Assembly (NCBI GenBank): GCA_036015235.1
Contig: CP107926.1
Coordinates: 1,674,001-1,738,000 of the forward strand
DNA length: 64,000 nt
Direction of reading: 5' to 3'
From: Streptomyces sp. NBC_00433
Lineage (GTDB): Bacteria > Actinomycetota > Actinomycetes > Streptomycetales > Streptomycetaceae
Of this stretch, positions 16,990 through 24,518 are shown piece by piece. The first letter of the stretch is position 1. Each line of letters begins with the position of its first letter. The notes beneath the pieces are model-generated. The model was not told the DNA's origin. It did not search any database and saw nothing but the letters and a program-made list of their open reading frames with translations. Made by a program: the position numbers and the translations under genes.

Positions 16990-17651
16990 CCACACCGTAG
17001 CGCTGCGGGCCAGGTCGCCGACGAGGCCGCTTGTGGCGCGTCGCCGTCACCGTTCCAGATCCTCTGGGTGTGCAGTACCGCGTCGGTCACGCGGGCCTCG
17101 CGGGCTCGGCTGAGGCGCTGGTCGAGGTCGTCCAGGGCAGCCAGCGCGCTGGCCAGGCGCCGAATAGACGCGCCGTTGCGCAGCGCCCATGCCTGTTCGG
17201 CGCGCCGCCCGCGCTCCTGCCGCAGGATCTCTACACGCTCGCTCTGGGTTCGCACCGGGGTGCCGTCCGGCCTGCTGACGGCACCGTTCAGCTGCAGGTG
17301 CCGGCGCTCGGCGCACTGACGGCTGCTCATCTCCAGAGCTTCGGCGATCCGCTGCCAGGTGATCTTGTTCTGGCGTGCACGGGTGATCAGGATCCGTTCG
17401 TCGTGGTCGAGCTTGTCCCGCAGAATCCGGATCACCTTGAGCGTCGCGAGTACTTCCTCGCTGCCCGCATCCTCGATCAGTGTCGTCTGCGCGTGCCGGA
17501 CTATGCGGTCGTAGGCGTGTGAGATCTCGTACAGCGTGCGGCGGCCGTTGGGCTCACGGTGCCGTCGCAGGCCCGACTCCAGCAGTTGCGCCCACGCCCG
17601 ATCCCGGTTGATGGAAGGATCGGGGCCCTGCTCCTGTGATGTCGTCCTCAT
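16990..17651 (-). pseudogene. Putative DNA-binding protein, 3' end removed by IS-A copy 1
   Basis: ATG at 17651. About 220 residues remain before the frame runs into the IS-A end. They include a helical region Leu-Ala-Thr-Leu-Lys-Val-Ile-Arg-Ile-Leu-Arg-Asp-Lys-Leu-Asp-His-Asp-Glu and a likely helix-turn-helix Ile-Thr-Trp-Gln-Arg-Ile-Ala-Glu-Ala-Leu-Glu-Met-Ser-Ser-Arg-Gln, followed by a charged coiled-coil stretch. The start overlaps the stop of the small membrane-protein gene (ATGA), so the two form an operon. Sequence left of the IS (before 15761) does not clearly supply the missing tail. Confidence 0.6.
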
Positions 17652-17878
17652 GATGACTCCATCTGTCGACTGTCGGACGACTCCCCCATCGGAGGCTGAT
17701 CCACCTGCACGCCGCGTGGTCGCTCAGCCTCCCGGCGAGCGTCAGCCGCCCGCCGCGCCAGCTCACGGGATGCCCGGGAGCGACGGGATCTCACAGCCCC
17801 TGCGGCGAATGTGGTCAGGGCCACCAGCAAACCGCCCAGGTACTGAGCGAAAGTACTCTGCAGTAAGTCCATGGACAT
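17648..17878 (-). CDS. Small single-helix membrane protein
   Basis: 76 residues from the ATG at 17878 (a second ATG is two codons later). One transmembrane helix (Leu-Gly-Gly-Leu-Leu-Val-Ala-Leu-Thr-Thr-Phe-Ala-Ala-Gly-Ala-Val) is followed by a strongly basic, then acidic tail. Its stop overlaps the ATG of the next gene. The IS1380 element begins only 12 bp upstream of the start (17890), so the native promoter has been separated from it. I do not recognise a family. Confidence 0.55.
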   Translation of the reverse strand: MSMDLLQSTFAQYLGGLLVALTTFAAGAVRSRRSRASRELARRAADARREAERPRGVQVDQPPMGESSDSRQMESS

Positions 17879-17889
17879 ATACGCGCTAG

Positions 17890-19548
17890 CCTCGATCTTG
17901 CATGACGGTCCGTCGGTTTCTGCGGCGGGCCGTTTCTCTGTTGCGGGCTGGTTGTGAGAATGGTGGTGGCCCGGCTGTCGCGTCGGGTAGGCGCCGGGTT
18001 CCACTGCTCCGGTGGGGTGATGCTGTCCGCAGGGACTCGAAGGTGCTGGTCAGCCGGGGTTCGGCAGGGCTTGGAGCCGGTCGGCCGCTGCGGTGATCAC
18101 GTCGGTCCAGGGCCAGTGCGCCGCGAGGCGGAGGTAGCGGCTGCGGCCGGTGGTGACGAGTTGCGCGGCGGCTGAGAACAGGCGGAAGCGAAGCTTCTTG
18201 GATTCCCAGCGGCGGGTCTTGCCGGTCAGGGCGAGCATCGGCATCCAGGCCAGCAGGTCCAGGGCGAGCTGGACGATCTCCAGCCAGATCTGGTTCTGGG
18301 CGAGGCCGTGGAGCGGGAGGTTGCGCAGGCCGGTGGAGCGGGCGTCTCGGATGCGGTCCTCGCAGCGGGCGCGCTGGCGGTGGCGCAGTTCGAGCCCGGC
18401 GATGGCCTCGCCGGGGGTGTTGGTGGCAAAGCAGGTCAAGCGCATGCCGTCGGCGTCGGTGAAGCGCAGTTGGGCTCCGGGGTGTGGGCGTTCCTTGCGG
18501 ACGATCAGCCGCATTCCCTTCGGCCACCCCTTCAGGCAGTCTCCGCTGATCTCGGCTACCCAGGCGCCGTCGCGGACCTCGCCACCAGGTTCGACGGCCG
18601 GGGTCCAGGCCGATGCTGGGACCTTCAGTACGGTCTGGTGGATGGTGTCGGTGATGGTCATGCCGACCGAGTACGACAGCCACCGGCCCCGCGCCGCGAG
18701 CCAGTTGACGAACTCGTGGGTGCCGCCGCCGGAGTCGGTGCGGATCAGTGTGCGGCGCCCGCGCCGGAACCTCTTCGGGAGCTGAGCCAAGGCCTGTTGG
18801 GTGGCGGTGATGTGGTCGGCGGCGGTGTTGCTGCCCGCGTTCCCCGCTCGCAGCAGGCCCGCCACCGGTTCACCGGCGCCGCCCGCCCCGTGGTCGACGA
18901 AGGCCATGATCGGGTGGTGGCCGAAGGTCCGCTTCCAGGTCGCTGCGGCGTCCTGCTTGTCCGAGTGCGCGATCACCAGTACCCCGTCCAGGTCCACGAT
19001 CACCTGTCCGCCCTGGTCGGGGGCGGTGTCCCCGGCCAACGCCCAGACATGTTCGCGGACCTGGGCGCGGGCCTGGCGGATCGCGGCCAGCGCGCGCTTC
19101 CCGCTGCCGGCAAGCGTGTCGACCAGGCGGGAGATGGTCGGGTCGGAGGCCACTGGCCCGAACACCGCCGGCTCGGCCCGCAGCATGGCGACATCGGACA
19201 GGCAGTCCCCGCCCAGCGCCACCGCGAGCGCCATATCCAGCAGGATCTTGCCTGGATCGTGCACCGCCCGCTGCTTTCGCCATGGCGCCAAAGCCGCTGA
19301 TATCGCACTGTCCAGCCCGGTCTTGCGGACCGTCTCCGCCAGCAGCACGGCCCCGGCCTGGGAGACCACTTGCCGGCCACCGCCCTCGACCCGGACACGG
19401 GGGTACGACCCGGTAGTCTTCTTCACCTGAGGAGTGCAGCTTTCCTGACGACGACATGGATCCTAGACAAGTCCCATCGTCCCAGGTCAGATGCGCTCCT
19501 CGCTTATTTGATCAAGCATCGGACACCCGCAGTCGCGAAAGCGCGAGG
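17890..19548 (-). mobile_element. Complete IS1380-family element (1,659 bp) with CTAG duplication
   Basis: The left end reads CCTCGATCTTGCATGA and the right end in reverse complement reads CCTCGCGCTTTCGCGA. The flanks carry CTAG at 17886-17889 and 19549-19552, a 4-bp duplication as expected for IS1380. It contains one full-length transposase on the minus strand. The target CTAG lies directly upstream of the small gene starting at 17878. Confidence 0.88.
18050..19426 (-). CDS. IS1380-family transposase
   Basis: 458 residues, GTG start at 19426. It follows the DDE_Tnp_1 IS1380 pattern: Ser-Gln-Ala-Gly-Ala-Val-Leu-Leu near the N-terminus, Val-Ile-Val-Asp-Leu-Asp-Gly-Val-Leu-Val (first catalytic Asp region), Ile-Arg-Thr-Asp-Ser-Gly-Gly-Gly (second Asp) and Cys-Glu-Asp-Arg-Ile-Arg-Asp near Arg-Asn-Leu-Pro (Glu region). 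Length is normal and no frameshift is seen, so the element may be functional. Confidence 0.93.
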   Translation of the reverse strand: MKKTTGSYPRVRVEGGGRQVVSQAGAVLLAETVRKTGLDSAISAALAPWRKQRAVHDPGKILLDMALAVALGGDCLSDVAMLRAEPAVFGPVASDPTISRLVDTLAGSGKRALAAIRQARAQVREHVWALAGDTAPDQGGQVIVDLDGVLVIAHSDKQDAAATWKRTFGHHPIMAFVDHGAGGAGEPVAGLLRAGNAGSNTAADHITATQQALAQLPKRFRRGRRTLIRTDSGGGTHEFVNWLAARGRWLSYSVGMTITDTIHQTVLKVPASAWTPAVEPGGEVRDGAWVAEISGDCLKGWPKGMRLIVRKERPHPGAQLRFTDADGMRLTCFATNTPGEAIAGLELRHRQRARCEDRIRDARSTGLRNLPLHGLAQNQIWLEIVQLALDLLAWMPMLALTGKTRRWESKKLRFRLFSAAAQLVTTGRSRYLRLAAHWPWTDVITAAADRLQALPNPG

Positions 19549-19834
19549 CTAGCGCACGGAACGCGTGCGCGGCCTCCTTCATCGCTGCTCAAGGGGTGAG
19601 AACAGACCAACTCATCGGAAGGATGGACATTGCTCTCGCCGGTGGACGCCTTCGAAGTCTGCCGGGTGGTCCTGCCGTCACTCGGCCGTAATGGCGGTCC
19701 GTACGTAAAGCGCCACGCTTCGCCACCCTGCGACACCGGATTAACTGGGGCATAGCACGCTTCTTCGAAGGACGGATCTGTCGTGCCGATGCGACGTCGT
19801 GGTGTGACCGCAGGGGCCCGTTGAGGACCGGCGG

Positions 19835-20025
19835 CGCGCTGGCCTCGACAAGCGCCTCACCGAGCACAGCCCCCGCCGCGCCCTGGTCACCGAGTCCGCC
19901 CGCGCCGGCAACCCCGACGCTGTCGCGGAGAAGCAGGGCGGATGGGCCAGGGGCAGCCCGTCATGCGCAGGTACCGCAAGCTGGACGACGACTTTACCGA
20001 GAACGCCCTGCACGGCGTGCTGTAG
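19835..20025 (+). pseudogene. Tyrosine recombinase (phage-type integrase) C-terminal remnant
   Basis: One frame reads Glu-His-Ser-Pro-Arg-Arg-Ala-Leu-Val-Thr-Glu-Ser-Ala-Arg-Ala-Gly, the HxxR box, then Gly-Gly-Trp-Ala. After a frameshift near 19960 another frame gives Met-Arg-Arg-Tyr-Arg-Lys-Leu-Asp-Asp-Asp-Phe with the catalytic-type Tyr and ends Leu-His-Gly-Val-Leu. The N-terminal domains are missing. It is the tail of a lost integrative element or phage. Nothing else in 19553-19834 is convincing. Confidence 0.6.
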
Positions 20026-20048
20026 TCGCGATGCGGAAGAGCGGGTGC

Positions 20049-20198
20049 CTACCAATTAGCAGCCAGCCGCACCACCGAGCCTGATTGCGGCGGTAGCCCC
20101 GTCGGCAGCACGCCCATGCAGCCTTCGAAGTCGACCGTGCCGCCGGAGAACACCGTGCCGCCGAAGTTGAAGAGTGACCCTCGAACAGCGATCCCCAT
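20049..20198 (-). pseudogene. Fragment with pentapeptide-like Gly-Gly-Thr-Val repeats
   Basis: A minus-strand frame reads Leu-Phe-Asn-Phe-Gly-Gly-Thr-Val-Phe-Ser-Gly-Gly-Thr-Val-Asp-Phe and ends Arg-Leu-Ala-Ala-Asn-Trp. The five-residue periodicity resembles the beta-helical tails of some Streptomyces proteins. There is no start or N-terminal domain. From 20199 to 20556 I see no further gene. Confidence 0.3.
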
Positions 20199-20556
20199 GA
20201 ACTGATCGCGACGCCACCGCGCAACACAAGCACCAGGCGGGAACGCAGAACCGGTCGCGCCGGCACCTGTGCGGGTCAGCGGAGTCCGCGGCGGCCGCCG
20301 TTGGCCGCGCACCTCGGGCACTACCAGGAGCCCCGCCGCCCGGCAGGCCGCAGCCGGTCTCTGCCACGCCCGGTGCTCATCCGTGCCGGGCAGCCGCCCG
20401 GCACTGCCGGGGCGCACCGTGTGCGCCCGCCACCGCGCCATGGAGCTGGACGCGGCCGAAAGGCGGCAGCAGCTGCCTCCGGGGACGGGCGCTATCAGGT
20501 GCTATGGATGCGTTCGCGTCGTCTGGTGCGGCGTTCGCAGAAGAGAGGCTGGGCGG

Positions 20557-21294
20557 TTAGCGACGCTTCTTCTTCCGGCCGGAAAGGGTCAGGCCGAGGA
20601 AGGTTTCGGCGACTCGGTGTGCGATATAGACACCCAAGAGCACAGCGAAGGCCGCAGAGCCGATGACGGTCTTGTTGAGGTGCGGCCAACTGATCGCTGT
20701 GGTGATGAGTGCGGCGCTATACATGATCATGAGACCGATGACAGCTCGGTTCCGGGAGGTGATGGGTTCACCCTGGACGAGCTTGACGTTCTCCATGGAG
20801 CGCAGTGGGGCCTTCAGGTCGGGTCCCCCTTCGAGGAGGAGGCGGATAGTCAGGCTGGCGTCGTTGTGGATTAGCGAAGGGCCGAGGTGGATGCGTGTGC
20901 CGTCGTACTCGAGAGCGGGTATGAGTTCGATGCCGGCGGAGTAACGGGTGTCGATATCTTTGACGATGGGTGCGCCCACATCAATGACCAAGGGCCCCTG
21001 AGAGAACCGTTCCTTGCCAATGTCGCGGCGGCTCTTGACGGCCAGGGTGAGGAGGGTGATGTACGGGTCGTTGAGGGGGGCGTCGCCGTGGTGCATGGTG
21101 AGGCTGGCCAGGCGGGCGTTGGGGGTGAGCAACTGGGTTGTCTCGGTGAGGTCGTAGTAGAGGTAGGTGTCGCGCTCGCTAAAACGGCGGGCGGCCCAGA
21201 CGCTGATGGGTATAGCTAGGAGGGCAAGGATCAGCGCCCAGAAGCCTATGGCCGGGGCATCTCGTTCCATCCACGATTCAGCGAGCAGCAGCAT
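20557..21294 (-). CDS. Hypothetical membrane protein with an internal soluble domain
   Basis: 245 residues from the ATG at 21294 (a TTG four codons earlier is possible; neither has a strong ribosome-binding site). Topology is one helix near the N-terminus (Phe-Trp-Ala-Leu-Ile-Leu-Ala-Leu-Leu-Ala-Ile-Pro), a beta-rich soluble domain of about 130 residues, then two adjacent C-terminal helices and a very basic end (Lys-Lys-Lys-Arg-Arg). Codon usage is slightly less GC-biased than its neighbours, which hints at separate origin. I do not recognise the family. Confidence 0.65.
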   Translation of the reverse strand: MLLLAESWMERDAPAIGFWALILALLAIPISVWAARRFSERDTYLYYDLTETTQLLTPNARLASLTMHHGDAPLNDPYITLLTLAVKSRRDIGKERFSQGPLVIDVGAPIVKDIDTRYSAGIELIPALEYDGTRIHLGPSLIHNDASLTIRLLLEGGPDLKAPLRSMENVKLVQGEPITSRNRAVIGLMIMYSAALITTAISWPHLNKTVIGSAAFAVLLGVYIAHRVAETFLGLTLSGRKKKRR

Positions 21295-21667
21295 GTCTGG
21301 ATCCAACCAATGCCAGCGCCGCAGTGTGGCCAGATCGGCGACATCAGCCGCCCTTGAGTACTCCGTACTGCACCTGACCTGCGCTCGACGCGAACCGGCT
21401 CGGGACTGCTGGCGGCGCCGCTGCCACGTCTTGCCGCAGAACCGGCCGGATGGGTACTCCGTAAGTTGTTGTGTGGCCCGGGAGGGCCGGATGTGGCTTA
21501 TGGGTCCTTGCCGTCAGTGGCTTCCCAGGAGTGGCCGTCCGTCCGGCCCTCCGGGGCGCCCTGGCTGCTGATTGAGATGTGCGCGCCTTGAGCGGTCGCT
21601 GATTACGGAGATGACAGCGGGGTGTTCCTCGGGCCGACGGCATGCTGTTCGGAACGAGGAGGGGCAA

Positions 21668-22099
21668 GTGAGCAAGCGGATGGCCCAGGTCTGGGCCGGT
21701 GTCGACGCGGGCAAGGGCCACCACTGGGCGGCGGTGGTCGACGAGACCGGCGCGACGCTCTGGTCGAAGAAGATCGACAACGACGAGTCGGTGATCCTGA
21801 CCGCGCTCGGCGAGATCCTGGCCCTGGCGGACGAAGTCCACTGGGCGGTGGACATCTCCGGTACGTCCTCCGCGCTGCTGCTGGCGCTTCTCGCAGCGCA
21901 CGGCCAACGGGCCGTCTACGTGCCCGGCCGCACGGTCAACCGCATGTCCGGGGCCTACCGCGGCGAGGCGAAGACCGACGCCCGCGACGCCTACGTCATC
22001 GCCGAAACCGCCCGGCACCGCAACGACTTCTCCACGATCGGCGTGCCCGCCCAGCTGGCCGCCGACCTGGCGCTGCTGACCGCCCACCGCGCCGACCTT
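21668..22099 (+). pseudogene. IS110-family transposase, N-terminal fragment cut by IS-A copy 2
   Basis: GTG at 21668 with a strong GGAGGGG upstream. About 144 residues of a DEDD transposase: Gly-Val-Asp-Ala-Gly-Lys-Gly-His-His-Trp at the start (first Asp), Val-Asp-Ile-Ser-Gly, and Thr-Asp-Ala-Arg-Asp-Ala-Tyr-Val-Ile-Ala-Glu. It ends at Arg-Ala-Asp-Leu where IS-A copy 2 begins. The C-terminal half is not found to the right of the element, so a deletion accompanied or followed the insertion. 21307-21667 holds IS-end-like debris only. Confidence 0.85.
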
Positions 22100-23351
22100 G
22101 TAGGTGCCGAATATTGCATCCGTGCTTGTCGCAGCCCTGGTTCGGGGTCAGCGGTGCGCGCTGGCAGTTGAGCGTCCGATGCAAGGTGGGCTACTCGTGG
22201 AGCCGCCTCGGCCGGCTGCGAGGATGCTCGACTGTGCTGCTGCGACTTCCGTACCTCGCCCTGTCGACCGCCGTCAGCTTCATGCGGCTGCTGCCGATGA
22301 GCAATCGCGAGAAAGACCTCGAGATCCTGGCCCTGCGCCACCAACTGGTCGTCCTGCAGCGACAGACAGGCAAGCCGCAACTCACCTGGCCCGACCGGGC
22401 ACTCCTGGCAGCACTGCTACACCGTCTCCCACACGGGCGGCTGCGTCAGCTCCACCTGATCGTCTCCCCCGACACCGTGCTGCGCTGGCACCGCGAGCTG
22501 CTCCGACGCCGCCACGCGAAGGCCTCCCGCCCCAAGCGCCCGGGCCGGCCCCGCACCGTCCGGTCCATCCGCGTCCTGGTCCTGCGGCTCGTGCACGAGA
22601 ACCCCAGCTGGGGGTACAGACGCGTACACGGCGAACTCGCCGCGCTCGGCATCAAGGTCGCCGCCTCCACCGTGTGGAGCATCCTGAAGGACCACGGCAT
22701 CCCGCCTGCGCCCGACCGGCAGCACACCACCTGGGCGACTTTCCTCCGCTCCCAGGCCGAAGCCATCCTCGCGGCCGACTTCTTCGAGACCAAGACCCTG
22801 ACCGGCGCGACCCTGACCGTCCTGACGGTGATCGAGCACGCGACCCGACGCGTCCGCATCCTCGGCGCCACGACGCAGCCGACCGCCGCCTGGGTCACCC
22901 AACTCGCCCGCAACCTGGCCATGGACATCCAGGACTCCGGAACGAGGATCAAATACCTCATCCGCGACCGCGACGTGCGCTACCCCACCAGCTTCGACGC
23001 CGCGCTCGACGATCAAGGCGTCGAGGTCGTGCAGACCGGGGTGAGGATGCCCCGAATAAACGCAATCATGGAACGCTGGATCCGCTCCTGCCGAGCCGAA
23101 CTACTCGACCGCACCCTCATCTGGGACCAAGCCCACCTCATGCACGCCCTACGCGAATACGAGCAGTTCCACAACGAACACAGACCCCACCGAGCACTCG
23201 CCGGCGCCGCTCCCCTACACCCGCTCCCGAAACCCCTCACATCCGACCGGATCACCCACCTCGACATCCGCAGACACGACCGCCTCCGCGGCATCCTCCA
23301 CGAGTACCATCACGCCGCCTGACCTGCACGGACATAATTCTCGACACCTAC
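22100..23351 (+). mobile_element. Complete IS-A copy 2 (about 1.25 kb)
   Basis: The left end is GTAGGTGCCGAATATTGCATCC and the right end in reverse complement is GTAGGTGTCGAGAATTATGTCC. It contains one intact transposase. The left flank ends GACCTT and the right flank starts AAGGTC, so the flanks are inverted, not directly repeated. The left neighbour is an IS110 fragment and the right neighbour an IS1182 fragment, each cut exactly at the element. Confidence 0.82.
22234..23322 (+). CDS. IS-A transposase, integrase (rve) core, copy 2
   Basis: 362 residues from GTG 22234. Same domain order as copy 1, with catalytic context Leu-Ala-Ala-Asp-Phe-Phe, Ile-Arg-Asp-Arg-Asp-Val-Arg-Tyr and Asn-Ala-Ile-Met-Glu-Arg-Trp, and the C-terminus Gly-Ile-Leu-His-Glu-Tyr-His-His-Ala-Ala. 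Many substitutions relative to copy 1 show that it is a diverged relative, not a recent duplicate. The frame is open far upstream because the interrupted IS110 region is also open, but the GTG matches the starts of the other copies. Confidence 0.9.
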   Translation: MLLRLPYLALSTAVSFMRLLPMSNREKDLEILALRHQLVVLQRQTGKPQLTWPDRALLAALLHRLPHGRLRQLHLIVSPDTVLRWHRELLRRRHAKASRPKRPGRPRTVRSIRVLVLRLVHENPSWGYRRVHGELAALGIKVAASTVWSILKDHGIPPAPDRQHTTWATFLRSQAEAILAADFFETKTLTGATLTVLTVIEHATRRVRILGATTQPTAAWVTQLARNLAMDIQDSGTRIKYLIRDRDVRYPTSFDAALDDQGVEVVQTGVRMPRINAIMERWIRSCRAELLDRTLIWDQAHLMHALREYEQFHNEHRPHRALAGAAPLHPLPKPLTSDRITHLDIRRHDRLRGILHEYHHAA

Positions 23352-23642
23352 AAGGTCCAGCCCCAGCGCGTATGCCCAGGACAACCGGTCACGCACCGCC
23401 TCGGCCGCCTGCCGGTCCGTGAGGTTCTCCGCCATCTGGAACACCGTCACCAACGCCAACCGCCCAGGTGACCAGCCCAGCGGCCCCGTCACCCCGAAAG
23501 CGCACGCGAACTCCGCGTCGGCGAACAACTCCCCGAACCGGTCACGCACCGCCACCGGCAGCGGCACCTCCCGACCGTGAAAGCTGGCGCGTACCGCCCT
23601 GGCGACCTCCGCCGCAGGCTCAGGCCACGGCTGCGGCACCAT
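23352..23642 (-). pseudogene. IS1182-family transposase, N-terminal fragment
   Basis: About 97 residues from ATG 23642 (another ATG two codons upstream). It matches the N-terminus of the IS1182 transposase at 43133: Leu-Val-Thr-Val-Phe-Gln-Met-Ala-Glu-Asn-Leu-Thr-Asp-Arg-Gln-Ala-Ala corresponds to Leu-Val-Ser-Val-Leu-Gln-Phe-Ala-Glu-Asn-Leu-Thr-Asp-Arg-Gln-Ala-Ala there, and both continue to Gly-Leu-Asp-Leu. It stops at that point because IS-A copy 2 abuts. From 23649 to 23959 I see only likely IS end sequence and the nuclease promoter. Confidence 0.85.
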
Positions 23643-23959
23643 CGCCATCCCGGCCCCACCCCCGCGACCGGAGGCAGGCAGAAACCGGCCGCACCACGAT
23701 CATCTCGCAGACAAACAGCCCGACAGCACACCCAGTCAATGACCACCAGGGTCGAGCAGGGACCCAGGCGTGGGCGGTGTCGTCCCAGAACGGGTGATTG
23801 GCCGTGGAGCGTGGACGGCTTTCCGTTGCTGCCGCGGACCGTTACGTCCACGGTCAACTCCTGGTCAGGGGCCGGAGAGTGGCAACGTCGGCAGCTTCGA
23901 GGGCCGGGCTCCGGCGCTGAGGCGGTCGGCAATGTGACGGCCTGGAGTAATGTCGGCGC

Positions 23960-24508
23960 GTGACCGAGGACAACCGCACCCTGCGTTACCCGCACCCGGC
24001 GATCACCCCTGGGGAGTTCGAGGAATTTGTCGCGGGGGAGCTGCTTGGCGCGGCGGGGTCGGAGGTGGACGACCTCGTGGTCACCGTGCACGAGAAGATC
24101 GGTGGCGCCGATGGTGCGTACGACTTCGACGCCACCGTCCGGTACCGGTTCGCGGGGATGGCCTTCCTGGTGGTCGTCGAGGCAAAGCTGCACCGGAATC
24201 CGATCAAGCGTGAACTCGTCCAGGTGCTTCACCAGAAGATCCACAGTGTCGGCGCGCATAAGGGTGTAATGGTTGCCACTTCGCCGTACCAAAGTGGTGC
24301 TGTCGAGTTCGCGGCGGCGCATGGTATTGCTTTGGTGACGGTCACCGAGGGCCGCTTCGTGTTCGCGACCAGGGACACCGCGACCGCGCGCCCCACGTTC
24401 GTGGCGCATTACAGCGGTGGGGCGGGCTCGCGGAGTCTGGTGCTGTCCGCCGACGACGATGATCATGCGGCTTGTGTCGCGACGTTCCTGTTGGGACGGC
24501 CTGCCTGA
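23960..24508 (+). CDS. Mrr-like restriction endonuclease domain protein
   Basis: 182 residues from GTG 23960. It is a compact PD-(D/E)xK nuclease of the Mrr_cat type: Tyr-Asp-Phe-Asp-Ala-Thr-Val-Arg-Tyr-Arg-Phe supplies the Asp, Val-Val-Val-Glu-Ala-Lys-Leu-His the E-x-K, and Leu-Val-Gln-Val-Leu-His-Gln-Lys the Gln-Lys helix after it. Then Gly-Val-Met-Val-Ala-Thr-Ser-Pro-Tyr-Gln-Ser-Gly-Ala-Val-Glu-Phe-Ala is the classic Mrr C-terminal motif. There is no separate DNA-recognition domain, so it may be guided by a partner or act non-specifically. It is convergent with the CHAT gene (10 bp between stops). It may cut modified or foreign DNA. Confidence 0.85.
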   Translation: MTEDNRTLRYPHPAITPGEFEEFVAGELLGAAGSEVDDLVVTVHEKIGGADGAYDFDATVRYRFAGMAFLVVVEAKLHRNPIKRELVQVLHQKIHSVGAHKGVMVATSPYQSGAVEFAAAHGIALVTVTEGRFVFATRDTATARPTFVAHYSGGAGSRSLVLSADDDDHAACVATFLLGRPA

Positions 24509-24518
24509 CATCCTCCGG

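Noticed and set aside
21350..21400. Another IS-A right end (GAGTAC..CCTGACCTGC)
   Set aside because: Only about 20 bp resemble it, out of frame with a transposase ending and lacking the terminal GGCAC; not distinguishable from chance.
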